Under the pieces are notes generated by a model. It was not told the origin of the DNA and ran no database searches. It saw nothing but the letters and a program-made list of their open reading frames with translations. Position numbers and translations under genes: made by a program. 64,000 nucleotides of DNA, taken from Solirubrobacterales bacterium. GTDB lineage: Bacteria; Actinomycetota; Thermoleophilia; Solirubrobacterales; 70-9. This document shows positions 7,152-15,640 of this stretch, one piece after another (the first letter of the stretch is position 1; every line of letters starts with the position of its first letter). The DNA is taken from positions 1 through 64,000 of the forward strand of contig JANWHD010000046.1 in NCBI GenBank assembly GCA_025450585.1, given 5' to 3'.

Positions 7152-9701
7152 CTACTCGTACTGCAGCGACTCGAGCACGTTGAGCCTGGAGGCGCGCCGG
7201 GCCGGGGCGATCGCCGCGAGGACGCCCGCAATCGCCGCGAAGACGAGCAGTGCGACCAGCGTGCCCACCGGATATGAGAGCGCGAAGCCTTCGTCCTTCA
7301 GCGGCTGGGCGATCAGGGCGGCGAAGATCACGCCCAGCACCATGCCGAGCAGGGCCCCGATCAGAGCCGTGATCACGGCCTCGTAGCGGATCATCGTCCG
7401 CACCTGGCGGCGCGACATGCCGATCGCCCGCAGCATTCCCAGCTCCCGCGTGCGCTCGTGGATCGAGAGCGCCAGCGTGTTGGCGATGCCGAAGAGCGAG
7501 ACGATCACGGCCAGCCCCAGCAGGGCGTAGATCAGGCCGAGCAGCTGGTTGATCTGTTCTTCCTGGTTTTCCTTCAGCTCCTGCTGGTTTCTCACCTCGG
7601 CCACCGGGAAGTCGCGCTTCATCAGGGCCGCCAGGCTCGCCTGGACCCTGGCCGCATCGGCCCCGGGCGTCAGCTTGACGAAGTCGATCAGGTCGTCGCG
7701 CTGGTCGAACTGGCGCGCCATCAGGCCCTGGGTGACGATCACGCTGCCGAGCAGGCCGGCCTTGTCTTCGAACTCGCCGACCACCTCGAGCTCGGGCTTG
7801 GCACCGATCTGGGTGAGGAAACGGACCCGGTCGCCGAGGGCGAGGTCGTTGCCGTCGGCGAAGGACTTGTTGAGGATCGCCTCGCCGTCGGTCAGCCTGC
7901 GCAAGGTTTCCGGCCCCCCATCGGTCCAGTCGATGTTGAGGACCGCGTCGGCGTTACGGGAGAGGGAAGAGACGCGCGGCTTGCCACCGCCGCCGTCCAG
8001 GAGCTTCGCCTGGGCCGCGCGCAGGGAGGAGACCAGCTCGACCCCGGAAACCCGAGCGGCGGCCGGCGCCGTCCGCGGCGAGATCGGCGAGAAGCCGTCG
8101 CTGTTCTGGATCACCAGCTCGCCTTGGAAGCTCTCGTCGACCGCGGTCGCGATCGAGCTCTTGATCCCGGCGGCGAAAACGGTGACGAAGACGACCACGG
8201 CGAGGCCGATCATCAGCGCCGCGGCGGTGACTGCGGTGCGCGCCGGATTGCGCTGGGTGTTCTCGCGGGCCAGCCTCCCGGTTAGGCGACGCGCGATTTC
8301 CAGCGGCTTACCGGCGACCGAGGCGAGTGGCCTGACCAGCCGCGGGCTGAACAGCGAGACGCCGAGGATCACGACCACGGCCCCGCCTCCCATCAGGCCG
8401 GCCGCCGCCCCCCCGTCGGCGCCGCCGAAGAGCCCGGCGAGGAGCATCGCCAGACCGGCGACGCCGAGCAGCACCGCAGCGGCAGCGGTCACCAAGCCGC
8501 GCCGGCGGCTGTGGGGCAGCTCGATCGCCAGCAGGGCGGCGATCGGCGGCACGCGAGTGGAGCGCAGCGCCGGGATGAAGGAGGAGACGAGGGTGACGCC
8601 GATGCCGATCAGCAGGGAGACGACGATCGTCCTGTCCTTGGTCACCAGCGCCGTGGTCGGCAGGTCGATCCCGATCGCGACGAAGAGCGCGTTGAGCCCG
8701 ACCGCTATCCCGTAGCCGGCGAGGAGGCCGACCAGGGCGCCCAGCAGGCCGATCGCCAGCGCCTCGATCACGACCGAGCTGAGGATCTGGCGGCGGCTGG
8801 CGCCGAGCGTGCGCAGCATCCCGAACTCCCTGATCCGCTGCGCGACCGTGATCGAGAAGGTGTTGAAGATGAGGAAGGCGCCGACGAAGAGGGCGACAAA
8901 GGCGAAGACGAGCAGCGCGATCCGCAGGAACCCGATGTCTTCGCGGATTTGGTCGGAGTTGCGTTCCGCGTTCTGCTTCGCCGTCTCGACCAGGACTGAG
9001 GACGGCACGACGCGCTCGACGCGCTGCTTCAGGGTCGCTTCGGAGACCCCGGCGGCGGCGATCGCGATCTGGTCGAACTCGCCGCGCTTGCCGGTGATCC
9101 GCTGCGCCTCCGGCAGGACGAGGCCGGCGATGCTGGCGCCGCCCCACGACGCGTCACCGAGCCTGGTCAGGCCGACGATGCGGTAGGCCGCGACCCGCTC
9201 GACCGAGGCGAGTTTGAGGGTGTCGCCGAGCCCCAGGCCCGCCTCTTCGGCGGCGTCCTGGTCGAGGGCGGCCTCGGAGGCGTCTCGCGGCAGCCGTCCC
9301 TCGGTATAGGTCTGCGTTTCGAGTGCCTCGGGCAGGATCGAGGTGATGAACTTGGGAGCGAATTTGGACCCGATCTGCTCGTTCTCCTCGTCGAAGAAGC
9401 CGCCGGGGGTGAAGATCTGGCCGGCGGCCACGCTCACGCCCCGCACCTGCTTCACCTTGGGCAGCAGGTCGGCACCGAAGCTGGGCACCTCACCGGATTC
9501 CTGTCGCACCTCGTCCTTGGCCGAGATGACGACGTCGGTCTTCGCCAGCGAGTCTTCGAAGATTTCGTCGAAGGCGGCGAAGGTCGTGTCGGTGAGGATG
9601 TAGGTGCCGGCGACGAAGGCGACGCCGATCACCACCGCCAGCATCGTGGTCAGGGCGCGGACCTTGCGCGCCCAGAGGCTCTTGAGGGCGAGGCTAGTCA
9701 A
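7152..9701 (-). CDS. ABC transporter permease with two FtsX domains
   Basis: An 849-residue membrane protein. N-terminal helix near residues 12-32, a long extracytoplasmic (MacB-like) region, then FtsX-type helices around residue 265 (FGMLRTLGASRRQI); a second unit repeats the layout and ends with the same signature near residue 745 (LGMLRAIGMSRRQV). This duplicated arrangement is normal for actinobacterial MacB/LolCE-like permeases, which export lipids, peptides or drugs by mechanotransmission. The gene overlaps the upstream ATPase gene by 8 bases, forming one transporter operon. Substrate unknown. Confidence 0.93.
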   Translation of the reverse strand: MTSLALKSLWARKVRALTTMLAVVIGVAFVAGTYILTDTTFAAFDEIFEDSLAKTDVVISAKDEVRQESGEVPSFGADLLPKVKQVRGVSVAAGQIFTPGGFFDEENEQIGSKFAPKFITSILPEALETQTYTEGRLPRDASEAALDQDAAEEAGLGLGDTLKLASVERVAAYRIVGLTRLGDASWGGASIAGLVLPEAQRITGKRGEFDQIAIAAAGVSEATLKQRVERVVPSSVLVETAKQNAERNSDQIREDIGFLRIALLVFAFVALFVGAFLIFNTFSITVAQRIREFGMLRTLGASRRQILSSVVIEALAIGLLGALVGLLAGYGIAVGLNALFVAIGIDLPTTALVTKDRTIVVSLLIGIGVTLVSSFIPALRSTRVPPIAALLAIELPHSRRRGLVTAAAAVLLGVAGLAMLLAGLFGGADGGAAAGLMGGGAVVVILGVSLFSPRLVRPLASVAGKPLEIARRLTGRLARENTQRNPARTAVTAAALMIGLAVVVFVTVFAAGIKSSIATAVDESFQGELVIQNSDGFSPISPRTAPAAARVSGVELVSSLRAAQAKLLDGGGGKPRVSSLSRNADAVLNIDWTDGGPETLRRLTDGEAILNKSFADGNDLALGDRVRFLTQIGAKPELEVVGEFEDKAGLLGSVIVTQGLMARQFDQRDDLIDFVKLTPGADAARVQASLAALMKRDFPVAEVRNQQELKENQEEQINQLLGLIYALLGLAVIVSLFGIANTLALSIHERTRELGMLRAIGMSRRQVRTMIRYEAVITALIGALLGMVLGVIFAALIAQPLKDEGFALSYPVGTLVALLVFAAIAGVLAAIAPARRASRLNVLESLQYE

Positions 9702-10428
9702 TCGTCTTCATCAGCTCGATCACCTCGTCCGCGGAGCCGGGCGCGCCGTCGTGGACGATGCGGCCGTCGCGGAGGGTGATCAGGCGGTCGGCGTGCGCGG
9801 CAGCGGCGGGATCGTGGGTGACCATGATCACCGTCTGGCCGAAGTCGTCGACCGCGTGGCGGAGCAGGCGCAGGACGTCGGAGCTCGCTTTCGAGTCGAG
9901 GTTGCCGGTCGGCTCGTCGGCGAAGACCACCGTCGGCTTGGAGACGAGAGCACGGGCGACGGCGACGCGCTGCTGCTGGCCGCCGGAGAGCTCGGAGGGC
10001 CGGTGGGTGCGGCGGTCGCCGAGGCCGACTGTGTCGACCAGCTGGTCGAGCCAGGCCTGGTCGGGCTTGCGCCCGGCGATCGAGAGCGGCAGCACCAGGT
10101 TCTCCTCGGCGGTGAGGACCGGTAGGAGGTTGAAGAACTGGAAGACGAAGCCGAGCTTGTCGCGGCGCAGCTTGGTCAGCTCGGTGTCGTCGAGGCTGGT
10201 GATCTCCTGGCCGTCGAGGACGACGGTGCCGGCGGTCGGCTTGTCGAGTCCGGCGAGGATGTGCATCAGGGTCGACTTGCCCGAGCCCGACGGACCCATG
10301 ATCGCGGTGAAGCGACCGCGGTCGAACGCCGTGCTGACATCGACCAGCGCGTCGACCGCCGCCGCGCCCTCGCCGAAGCGACGGGATACGCCGCTGGCCT
10401 GCACCACCTGCCCGTTCGAGTTCTCCAT
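9694..10428 (-). CDS. ABC transporter ATP-binding protein (MacB/LolD type)
   Basis: ATPase subunit of the exporter encoded just downstream. Walker A GPSGSGKST, Q-loop FQFFNLLPVLTAEENL, signature LSGGQQQR, Walker B VVFADEPTGNLDSKA and the H-loop VTHD are all intact. The sequence and length (about 244 residues) fit the MacB/LolD class. I chose ATG 10428 (MENSNGQVV); an in-frame GTG at 10437 is possible and neither has a strong ribosome binding site. It is cytoplasmic and bound to the permease. Confidence 0.93.
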   Translation of the reverse strand: MENSNGQVVQASGVSRRFGEGAAAVDALVDVSTAFDRGRFTAIMGPSGSGKSTLMHILAGLDKPTAGTVVLDGQEITSLDDTELTKLRRDKLGFVFQFFNLLPVLTAEENLVLPLSIAGRKPDQAWLDQLVDTVGLGDRRTHRPSELSGGQQQRVAVARALVSKPTVVFADEPTGNLDSKASSDVLRLLRHAVDDFGQTVIMVTHDPAAAAHADRLITLRDGRIVHDGAPGSADEVIELMKTID

Positions 10429-10518
10429 GGCGCGCACCGTATCGAGACGGGAGGGCGGGAAGGCGGCGCACTTGGATAAGCAAATCGATTCTCAACACGC
10501 CCCAGATAGCCTGCCCGC

Positions 10519-11304
10519 GTGGCGCTGGCTGACGACTTCGACGGGTTCCTGGTCGACCTCGACGGGGTCGTCTGGATCGGGCGCGAGCCGGTGCCCGGCG
10601 CAGCGGAGACCCTGCGGGCGCTGATCGACGCCGGCAAGGAGATCGTCTTCGTCACCAACAATCCCGGGCGGCCGCCGGCCACCTACGCCGAGCGCCTGCG
10701 CGGGGCCGGCATCCCGGTCGCCGAGGACCGGGTCGTGACCGCCGGGGTTGTGACCGCGCGACTGGCGGCGGAAAACGTGGGGGCGGGGACGGATGCCTTC
10801 GTGATCGGCGCCCCCGGGCTGAAGCAGACTGCAACCGAGGCCGGCCTGGAGCTTCTCGATGGCGAGGCCGGTCGCGAGGCGGGCGTCGTGCTCGTCTCCG
10901 GCCATCGCGAGTTCGACTACGAGGAGCTGTTGACCGCGACGCTGGCGCTGCAGCATGGCGCCGCCCTGTTCGCGACCAGCCGCGACCCCACTCTGCCGAT
11001 GCCCGGCGGCCCATGGCCCGGCACCGGCGCGGTGCTGGCCGCGGTGGAGACGGCCTCGGGAGCCCACGCCGAGATCGGCGGCAAGCCCGAGCGCCACCTC
11101 TTCGATCAGGCGCGGGCGTTGATCGGCGACGCCGAGCGGGTCGCGATGGTCGGCGACCGGATCGCCTCCGACATCGACGGAGCCCGGCGCGCCGGGCTGA
11201 CGACGATCCTCGTCCTCACCGGCGCGAGCTCGCGCGAGCAGGCCGAAGTCGCCGACCCGCCTCCCGACCACGTCGTCGACGACCTCCCGGGGCTGCTGCG
11301 ATGA
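10519..11304 (+). CDS. HAD-IIA family hydrolase (NagD-like phosphatase)
   Basis: A 261-residue phosphatase with the HAD motif I DLDGVVWIG, where the first Asp is the nucleophile, motif II VFVTNNPGRPP, and motif III/IV in VGDRIASDIDGARRAG. The large middle domain is the C2-type cap seen in NagD and p-nitrophenyl-phosphatases. Probable substrates are small phosphorylated metabolites; the specific one cannot be read from sequence. GTG start. The last codons overlap the MFS transporter start (ATGA), so the two are translated together. Confidence 0.9.
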   Translation: MALADDFDGFLVDLDGVVWIGREPVPGAAETLRALIDAGKEIVFVTNNPGRPPATYAERLRGAGIPVAEDRVVTAGVVTARLAAENVGAGTDAFVIGAPGLKQTATEAGLELLDGEAGREAGVVLVSGHREFDYEELLTATLALQHGAALFATSRDPTLPMPGGPWPGTGAVLAAVETASGAHAEIGGKPERHLFDQARALIGDAERVAMVGDRIASDIDGARRAGLTTILVLTGASSREQAEVADPPPDHVVDDLPGLLR

Positions 11305-12491
11305 GCGTCACAGCCGAAGAGCCGCAGCCACTCGTACCCCGCCCGGGGGTCGCCTTCGCCGGCGTCTTCATAGTCACTTTCTGCGGGCTGTTCGCGGTCG
11401 GCGCGGTCCTGCCGGTGCTGCCCCGCTACGTCCACGGCCCGCTTGACGGGGGCAACATCGCGGTCGGGATCGTGATCGGCTCCTACGCGATCACGGGCCT
11501 GCTGCTGCGCCCCTTCGCCGGCCGGCTGGCCGACCACCGCGGCCGCAAGCCCACCGTCCTGCTCGGCTCGATCCTGGTTGCCATAGGCGGCTTCATGTAC
11601 CTGTTGCCGCTGGGGGTGCCGGGCCTGATCGCGGCGCGGCTCCTGCTCGGCGCCGGCGAGGGGACGGTGTTCACCGCCAGCTCGGCCTGGGTGGTGGATC
11701 TGGCCCCCCTCCCGCGGCGGGGACGGTTGATCGGCCTCTACGGCCTCTCGGTCTGGGCGGGGCTCAGCATCGGGCCGCTGGTCGGCGAGCTGCTCCTCAA
11801 CGCCTCCGGCTACACGGTGGTCTGGCTCTTCGCGGGAGCGGTACCGCTGCTCGGGGCGGTGATCGCCACCCGCCTGCCCGATCCGTTCCACCCCGCTCCA
11901 TACCTCGAGGAGGAGCACCACTCGCTGATCGAGCGCGAGGCGATCCGCCCCGGGATCGCCCTCGCCCTCGCCTCGATCGGCTACGCGACGATCGCCGCCT
12001 TCGTCGTCCTTCACCTCGACGCGCGGGGCGTCGGGCACGGCGCCACCGTCTTCGGCGCCTTCGCGACGATGGTCGTGCTGACGCGGCTCATCGGCGGCGA
12101 CCTGCCCGACCGGGTCGGGCCCGCCCGGGTCGCCATCGTCGCCGCCATCGTCGAGGCCATCGGCCTGGCAACGCTTGGGTTCGCCCCCAGCCTCTCGGTC
12201 GCATTGGCAGGCGCCCTGGCGATGGGGGCGGCCTTCTCGCTCCTCTACCCCTCACTGTCGCTGATCGTGGTCAGCCGCACCTCCGAGACCAGGCGCGGCG
12301 CGGCACTCGGCACCTTCACCGCTTTCTTCGACGCCGGGATCGGCCTCGGCGCGCCCATCGCCGGCCTGATCGCCGCGATCATCAGCTACGAGGGGGCCTT
12401 CCTCGTCTCGGCCGCGATCGCCTTGGTCGCGGCCGCGACGATCGCCTTCGTGATCGCTCCCCGGGGCCGGGCGCTGCTGGCTACTCGCTAG
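11301..12491 (+). CDS. MFS transporter
   Basis: A roughly 396-residue integral membrane protein with 12 predicted helices. The loop 2-3 signature appears as GRLADHRGRKP, and the motif-C-like region GLSIGPLVGELL is present, as in drug:H+ antiporters. It overlaps the HAD phosphatase gene by 4 bases and its stop overlaps the stop of the convergent thioesterase gene. Efflux of a small molecule is likely; the substrate is unknown. Confidence 0.9.
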   Translation: MSVTAEEPQPLVPRPGVAFAGVFIVTFCGLFAVGAVLPVLPRYVHGPLDGGNIAVGIVIGSYAITGLLLRPFAGRLADHRGRKPTVLLGSILVAIGGFMYLLPLGVPGLIAARLLLGAGEGTVFTASSAWVVDLAPLPRRGRLIGLYGLSVWAGLSIGPLVGELLLNASGYTVVWLFAGAVPLLGAVIATRLPDPFHPAPYLEEEHHSLIEREAIRPGIALALASIGYATIAAFVVLHLDARGVGHGATVFGAFATMVVLTRLIGGDLPDRVGPARVAIVAAIVEAIGLATLGFAPSLSVALAGALAMGAAFSLLYPSLSLIVVSRTSETRRGAALGTFTAFFDAGIGLGAPIAGLIAAIISYEGAFLVSAAIALVAAATIAFVIAPRGRALLATR

Positions 12492-13273
12492 CGCTGCGCG
12501 ATGAGGAGCGACTGGGCAGCGCGGCCGATGCGGCCGCGCTGGTCGGAGAGCTCGGACTCGGCGGTGCCGATGCCGCTGGGCTGGGGACGGGTGACGGCGT
12601 CGACACAGACCCACTCCCCCTCGGGCATGCGCTCGAAGTGGACGGTGAGGTCGACGTTGATGAAGACGTAGGAGCGCCAGTCGAGCACGGCGCTGATCCC
12701 GTTGCCGACGTCGGCCGCGATCAGCGCCCGCTGCAGCGGCGTCGGCTCCTCGCCGGCCACGAGCGGGTGCCGCATCCGCATCCAGACCGTCGCCGGGCCG
12801 GGCTCCAGGAAGGCCCCGGCAACGGCCTTCCACTCCATCGCCGTGTGGTAGCCAACGCTCTGGCCGGTGGCGAAGAACTTAGGTGCCTGGCCCTGCTCGG
12901 GCCCGGGCGGTGGATCGTCCGGCCGGGACACCTCCTCCGGCATCTCCACCTCGGTCCTCCGCAAGAGCCAGGCGGTCGCCCGCATCAGCTCCCCGTCGTC
13001 ATTCGAGAGCGAAGCCTCGACCAGCTGCACCCTCTTCCCCGGGCGCAGAACCCGCGACTCGACCCGCACCTCGCCGATCGGCACCGGCCGCAGGATCTCG
13101 ACTACGACCCGTCCCACCTGGAACTCATCGGACCCGACAAGCTCCTCGATCTCCCGCCCGAGCAGCGCCGATGGCGGCCCCGCATGCTGTGCCCCAGGGT
13201 CCCAGGGGCCACGAGTGAGCTCACTTGCCAAGAAGCTGCTCTCGCCATTCCGCTCGTAGAACGCCTCGTTCAT
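12488..13273 (-). CDS. Thioesterase-like (double hot-dog) protein
   Basis: About 261 residues with two hot-dog halves. The first contains HAGPPSALLGREIEEL and RVVVEILRPVPIGEV; the second contains ISAVLDWRSYVFINVDLTVH and WVCVDAVTRPQ. This matches the acyl-CoA thioesterase-like superfamily that replaces TesB in actinobacteria. The product would cleave or bind acyl-CoA in the cytoplasm. I chose ATG 13273 (MNEAFYERNGESSF) because the longer form from 13318 adds residues not typical of the family and runs into the next gene's start. Confidence 0.85.
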   Translation of the reverse strand: MNEAFYERNGESSFLASELTRGPWDPGAQHAGPPSALLGREIEELVGSDEFQVGRVVVEILRPVPIGEVRVESRVLRPGKRVQLVEASLSNDDGELMRATAWLLRRTEVEMPEEVSRPDDPPPGPEQGQAPKFFATGQSVGYHTAMEWKAVAGAFLEPGPATVWMRMRHPLVAGEEPTPLQRALIAADVGNGISAVLDWRSYVFINVDLTVHFERMPEGEWVCVDAVTRPQPSGIGTAESELSDQRGRIGRAAQSLLIAQR

Positions 13274-13317
13274 CGTCGCGGCATCGTAAGGGCGGTGCTG
13301 CATGGACCCCGACATCA

Positions 13318-14052
13318 TTGGAGGCCAAGGCCACTAGGCTGCGGGAAATCCGACCGCCACTCACCATTGCCGTGGCCCAGCCACGATGCCGACCGAAAGA
13401 CGTGCCCTCAAACGCACGAGCGCACGCGAGCCTGATCCGATCGGCACGCGCGCGGGTGATCGTGTTCCCGGAGCTGTCGTTGACCGGTTACGAGCTCGAC
13501 GCTGAGCCCGTCTCGCGGGACGATCAGGTACTGATGACAATTGTCGAGGCATGCGCCGAAGCAAACAGCGTCGCGCTCGTCGGGGCTCCAGTGGCGGACA
13601 TCGACAGTCGCCCCCACATTTGCACGCTGCAGATTGGGCCGGACGGCATCGACGTCGCCTACCGCAAGTGCTACCTCGGTGGCGAGGAGCCGGCCCGCTT
13701 CGCGCCCGGAACCGGGCCGGTCGCGTTCGAGCTCGATGGCTGGCGCATTGGACTCGGAATCTGCAAGGACACCGGCGTAGAGCAACACATTCTCGCCACC
13801 GCAGCCCTTGACGTCGACCTCTACGCCGCCGGTCTCGTCCACCTTCCAAGCGAGCTCGACATGCAAGAGAATCGCGCTATCCGGATCGCACGCGCGTGCG
13901 CTGCATACGTAGCCTTTGCGAGCTTCGCTGGCCCCACCGGTGGTGGCTTCGATCACACAGCCGGCGTCTCGTCGATCTGGACGACTCACGGAAACGCGAT
14001 CACGCGCGCCGGCTCCCAACCTGGCGAGCTGGCCCGCGCGACCCTCAGCTAA
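13318..14052 (+). CDS. Carbon-nitrogen hydrolase (nitrilase superfamily)
   Basis: About 244 residues. The Glu-Lys-Cys triad is readable: Glu in VIVFPELSLTGYEL, Lys in AYRKCYLGGEE and Cys in GLGICKDTGVEQH. Such enzymes hydrolyse amides or nitriles, with omega-amidase-type substrates common. Start is uncertain; a TTG at 13318 puts the first strand (LTIAVAQ) near the N-terminus as expected, while the longer open frame from 13225 lies inside the divergent thioesterase gene. GC and codon use are a little lower than in neighbours, so acquisition is possible. Confidence 0.8.
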   Translation: MEAKATRLREIRPPLTIAVAQPRCRPKDVPSNARAHASLIRSARARVIVFPELSLTGYELDAEPVSRDDQVLMTIVEACAEANSVALVGAPVADIDSRPHICTLQIGPDGIDVAYRKCYLGGEEPARFAPGTGPVAFELDGWRIGLGICKDTGVEQHILATAALDVDLYAAGLVHLPSELDMQENRAIRIARACAAYVAFASFAGPTGGGFDHTAGVSSIWTTHGNAITRAGSQPGELARATLS

Positions 14053-14159
14053 ACGGTTCCCCCCGCAATCACGGTCACACCGACAGGACAGTCCGGGGCG
14101 AGCAACTGACGAGAACGCGCGACGCGAAGCGCTGCGCAAGCGACGAGGACACCGCCCGA

Positions 14160-14280
14160 CCTATGAAGACGGCTGACTCTCTAGGCGCCATGGGGGATTC
14201 AGTCGCATCTCGCCAGCGTGGTAGACGAAGATGCGATTCCCGTCTGGGGTCCAAGAGGGTCGCCTCGCGCCAGAGGTATG
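14160..14280 (-). pseudogene. Fragment resembling a TolB/WD40-type propeller repeat
   Basis: The minus-strand frame ending at TAG 14160-14162 reads RRPSWTPDGNRIFVYHAGEM, close to the PxWSPDGxxIxF motif of TolB-like beta-propeller repeats. Only one repeat is visible and there is no start. It abuts an integrase-like fragment in a different frame. The 530-base stretch 14053-14585 appears to be a graveyard of gene pieces without an intact gene. Confidence 0.3.
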
Positions 14281-14291
14281 GCTGGTTGACC

Positions 14292-14384
14292 AGCGTAGGA
14301 GCGCTCGGTGTGCTCGGAGCGTCCGCGGGCTCGTAGATCAACGAGGAACTCTTCGACCTCTACGCGTCTGCACCCCTCGTTCAC
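14292..14384 (-). pseudogene. N-terminal fragment of a tyrosine recombinase
   Basis: From GTG 14384 the minus strand encodes VEVEEFLVDLRARGRSEHTE followed by RSYA, the core-binding (SAM-like) motif of phage-type integrases (FLxxLxxxGxSxxTxxxYA). After the tyrosine the frame loses all similarity, so only about 30 residues remain. It suggests past integration of a mobile element here. Confidence 0.4.
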
Positions 14385-14511
14385 GCGCGCCTCGTTCTAC
14401 GGCCAACCGGCCGCTCCTTCACCCCGTAACCGCTGCGGGGAGGAGAAGGGATGGGCTCAGCGCGCCGTGACCGCAGCCCGCCGAGACGGATGTGAGGGAA
14501 TGTCGAGATAA

Positions 14512-14559
14512 GGGGCCGACTCGCCGGACGCGCTTCGCGCTGAGTGTCCGGCGAGTCGG
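14512..14559. terminator. Perfect 16-bp stem hairpin upstream of msrB
   Basis: Arms 14512-14527 and 14544-14559 are exact inverted complements (GGCCGACTCGCCGGAC) around a 16-base loop. There is no T-tract. It could be a structured leader or a bidirectional transcription block before msrB, whose ATG is at 14586. Confidence 0.5.
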
Positions 14560-14585
14560 CCTCCACCGCCCTCTACCCTTGAGGC

Positions 14586-14999
14586 ATGGAGAAGACCGAG
14601 AAGACCGACCAGGAATGGCGCGACCAACTCACCCCCGAGCAATACGAAGTGACCCGCGAAGCCGGCACCGAGCGCCCCTTCACCGGACCGTACGTCGACG
14701 AGAAGAGCGAGGGGATGTACCACTGCGTGTGCTGCGGCACCGAGCTCTTCTCCTCGGGCACCAAGTTCGACTCGGGCACCGGCTGGCCCAGCTTCACCGA
14801 GCCAGCCAACCTCGAGCACGTCGAGCTGCGGCCCGACAACAGCCTCTTCATGCGCCGCACCGAGGTCGTCTGCAGGCACTGCGACGCCCACCTAGGACAC
14901 GTCTTCGAGGACGGGCCGCCCGAGCGCGGCGGCCAGCGCTACTGCATCAACGGCTGCGCGCTGGAGCTCAAGGTTTCCCCCCGGCACCCAGATAGCTGA
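14586..14999 (+). CDS. msrB: Peptide-methionine (R)-S-oxide reductase
   Basis: Repairs methionine-R-sulphoxide in oxidised proteins. Length 137 is standard. Zinc-binding CxxC pairs are visible (CVCCG and CRHCDAH), the fold motif GTGWPSF is present, and the catalytic cysteine lies in RYCINGCAL. Cytoplasmic, recycled by thioredoxin. It ends convergent to the response regulator gene with a 32-base overlap of coding sequence, so the C-terminal residues share DNA with that gene's end. Confidence 0.95.
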   Translation: MEKTEKTDQEWRDQLTPEQYEVTREAGTERPFTGPYVDEKSEGMYHCVCCGTELFSSGTKFDSGTGWPSFTEPANLEHVELRPDNSLFMRRTEVVCRHCDAHLGHVFEDGPPERGGQRYCINGCALELKVSPRHPDS

Positions 15000-15618
15000 A
15001 CTTCACCGCGAGCGCCACCGCCTCGGTGCGCGTGTCCACCTCGAGCTTGCCGATCGCGTTGCGCACGTGGGTGTGGACCGTCGCCGGGCTGAGCGCCAGG
15101 CGTTCGGCGATCTCTTTCACCCGCAGGCCCTCGGCGAGGAGCTCGAGGATCTGGCGCTCGCGGGGCGAGAGCGTGAGCAGTTTCTCGACCTCCGACGGCT
15201 TGCCGCCGGCGAAGTCGCCGCCGAGGAAGGTGCCGCCGCCGGTGACCGCTTTGACGGCGCGGGCGATGTCCTCCGCCGGTGCGGACTTGAGCACGTAGCC
15301 CGAGGCTCCCGCGCGCAGCGCCAGGGCCAGCAGGTCGGGCTGGGCGTGGGCGGTGAAGACGACGACTTTGGTGCGGGGGCGCGCTTTCAGCACCTCCTTG
15401 GTGGCCTCGATCCCGTCGCGCTTGGGCAGCTCGACGTCGATGATGAGGACGTCGGGCTCGAGTTCCTTGACCACGTCGACGACGTCGCGCCCGTCGCCGG
15501 CCTCGCCGACGATCTCGACCGTGCTCGAGTTGGCCATCCGGGCCTTGATCGCCTCGCGGACGATCTCGTGGTCATCGCAGAGGACGACCCGCTTGGCATC
15601 GCGCACGCCGCTGCTCAT
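14968..15618 (-). CDS. NarL/FixJ-family response regulator
   Basis: A 216-residue regulator. Receiver domain at residues 9-125 with acidic pocket CDDHE, phospho-acceptor Asp61 ([12 protein letters not shown]) and Lys111 (YVLKSAP). LuxR-type HTH near residues 148-205 ([20 protein letters not shown]). No histidine kinase gene is adjacent, so it is an orphan regulator in this window. Its end overlaps msrB tail-to-tail. Confidence 0.93.
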   Translation of the reverse strand: MSSGVRDAKRVVLCDDHEIVREAIKARMANSSTVEIVGEAGDGRDVVDVVKELEPDVLIIDVELPKRDGIEATKEVLKARPRTKVVVFTAHAQPDLLALALRAGASGYVLKSAPAEDIARAVKAVTGGGTFLGGDFAGGKPSEVEKLLTLSPRERQILELLAEGLRVKEIAERLALSPATVHTHVRNAIGKLEVDTRTEAVALAVKFSYLGAGGKP

Positions 15619-15640
15619 AGGAATCCTGTCCTACTCACAT

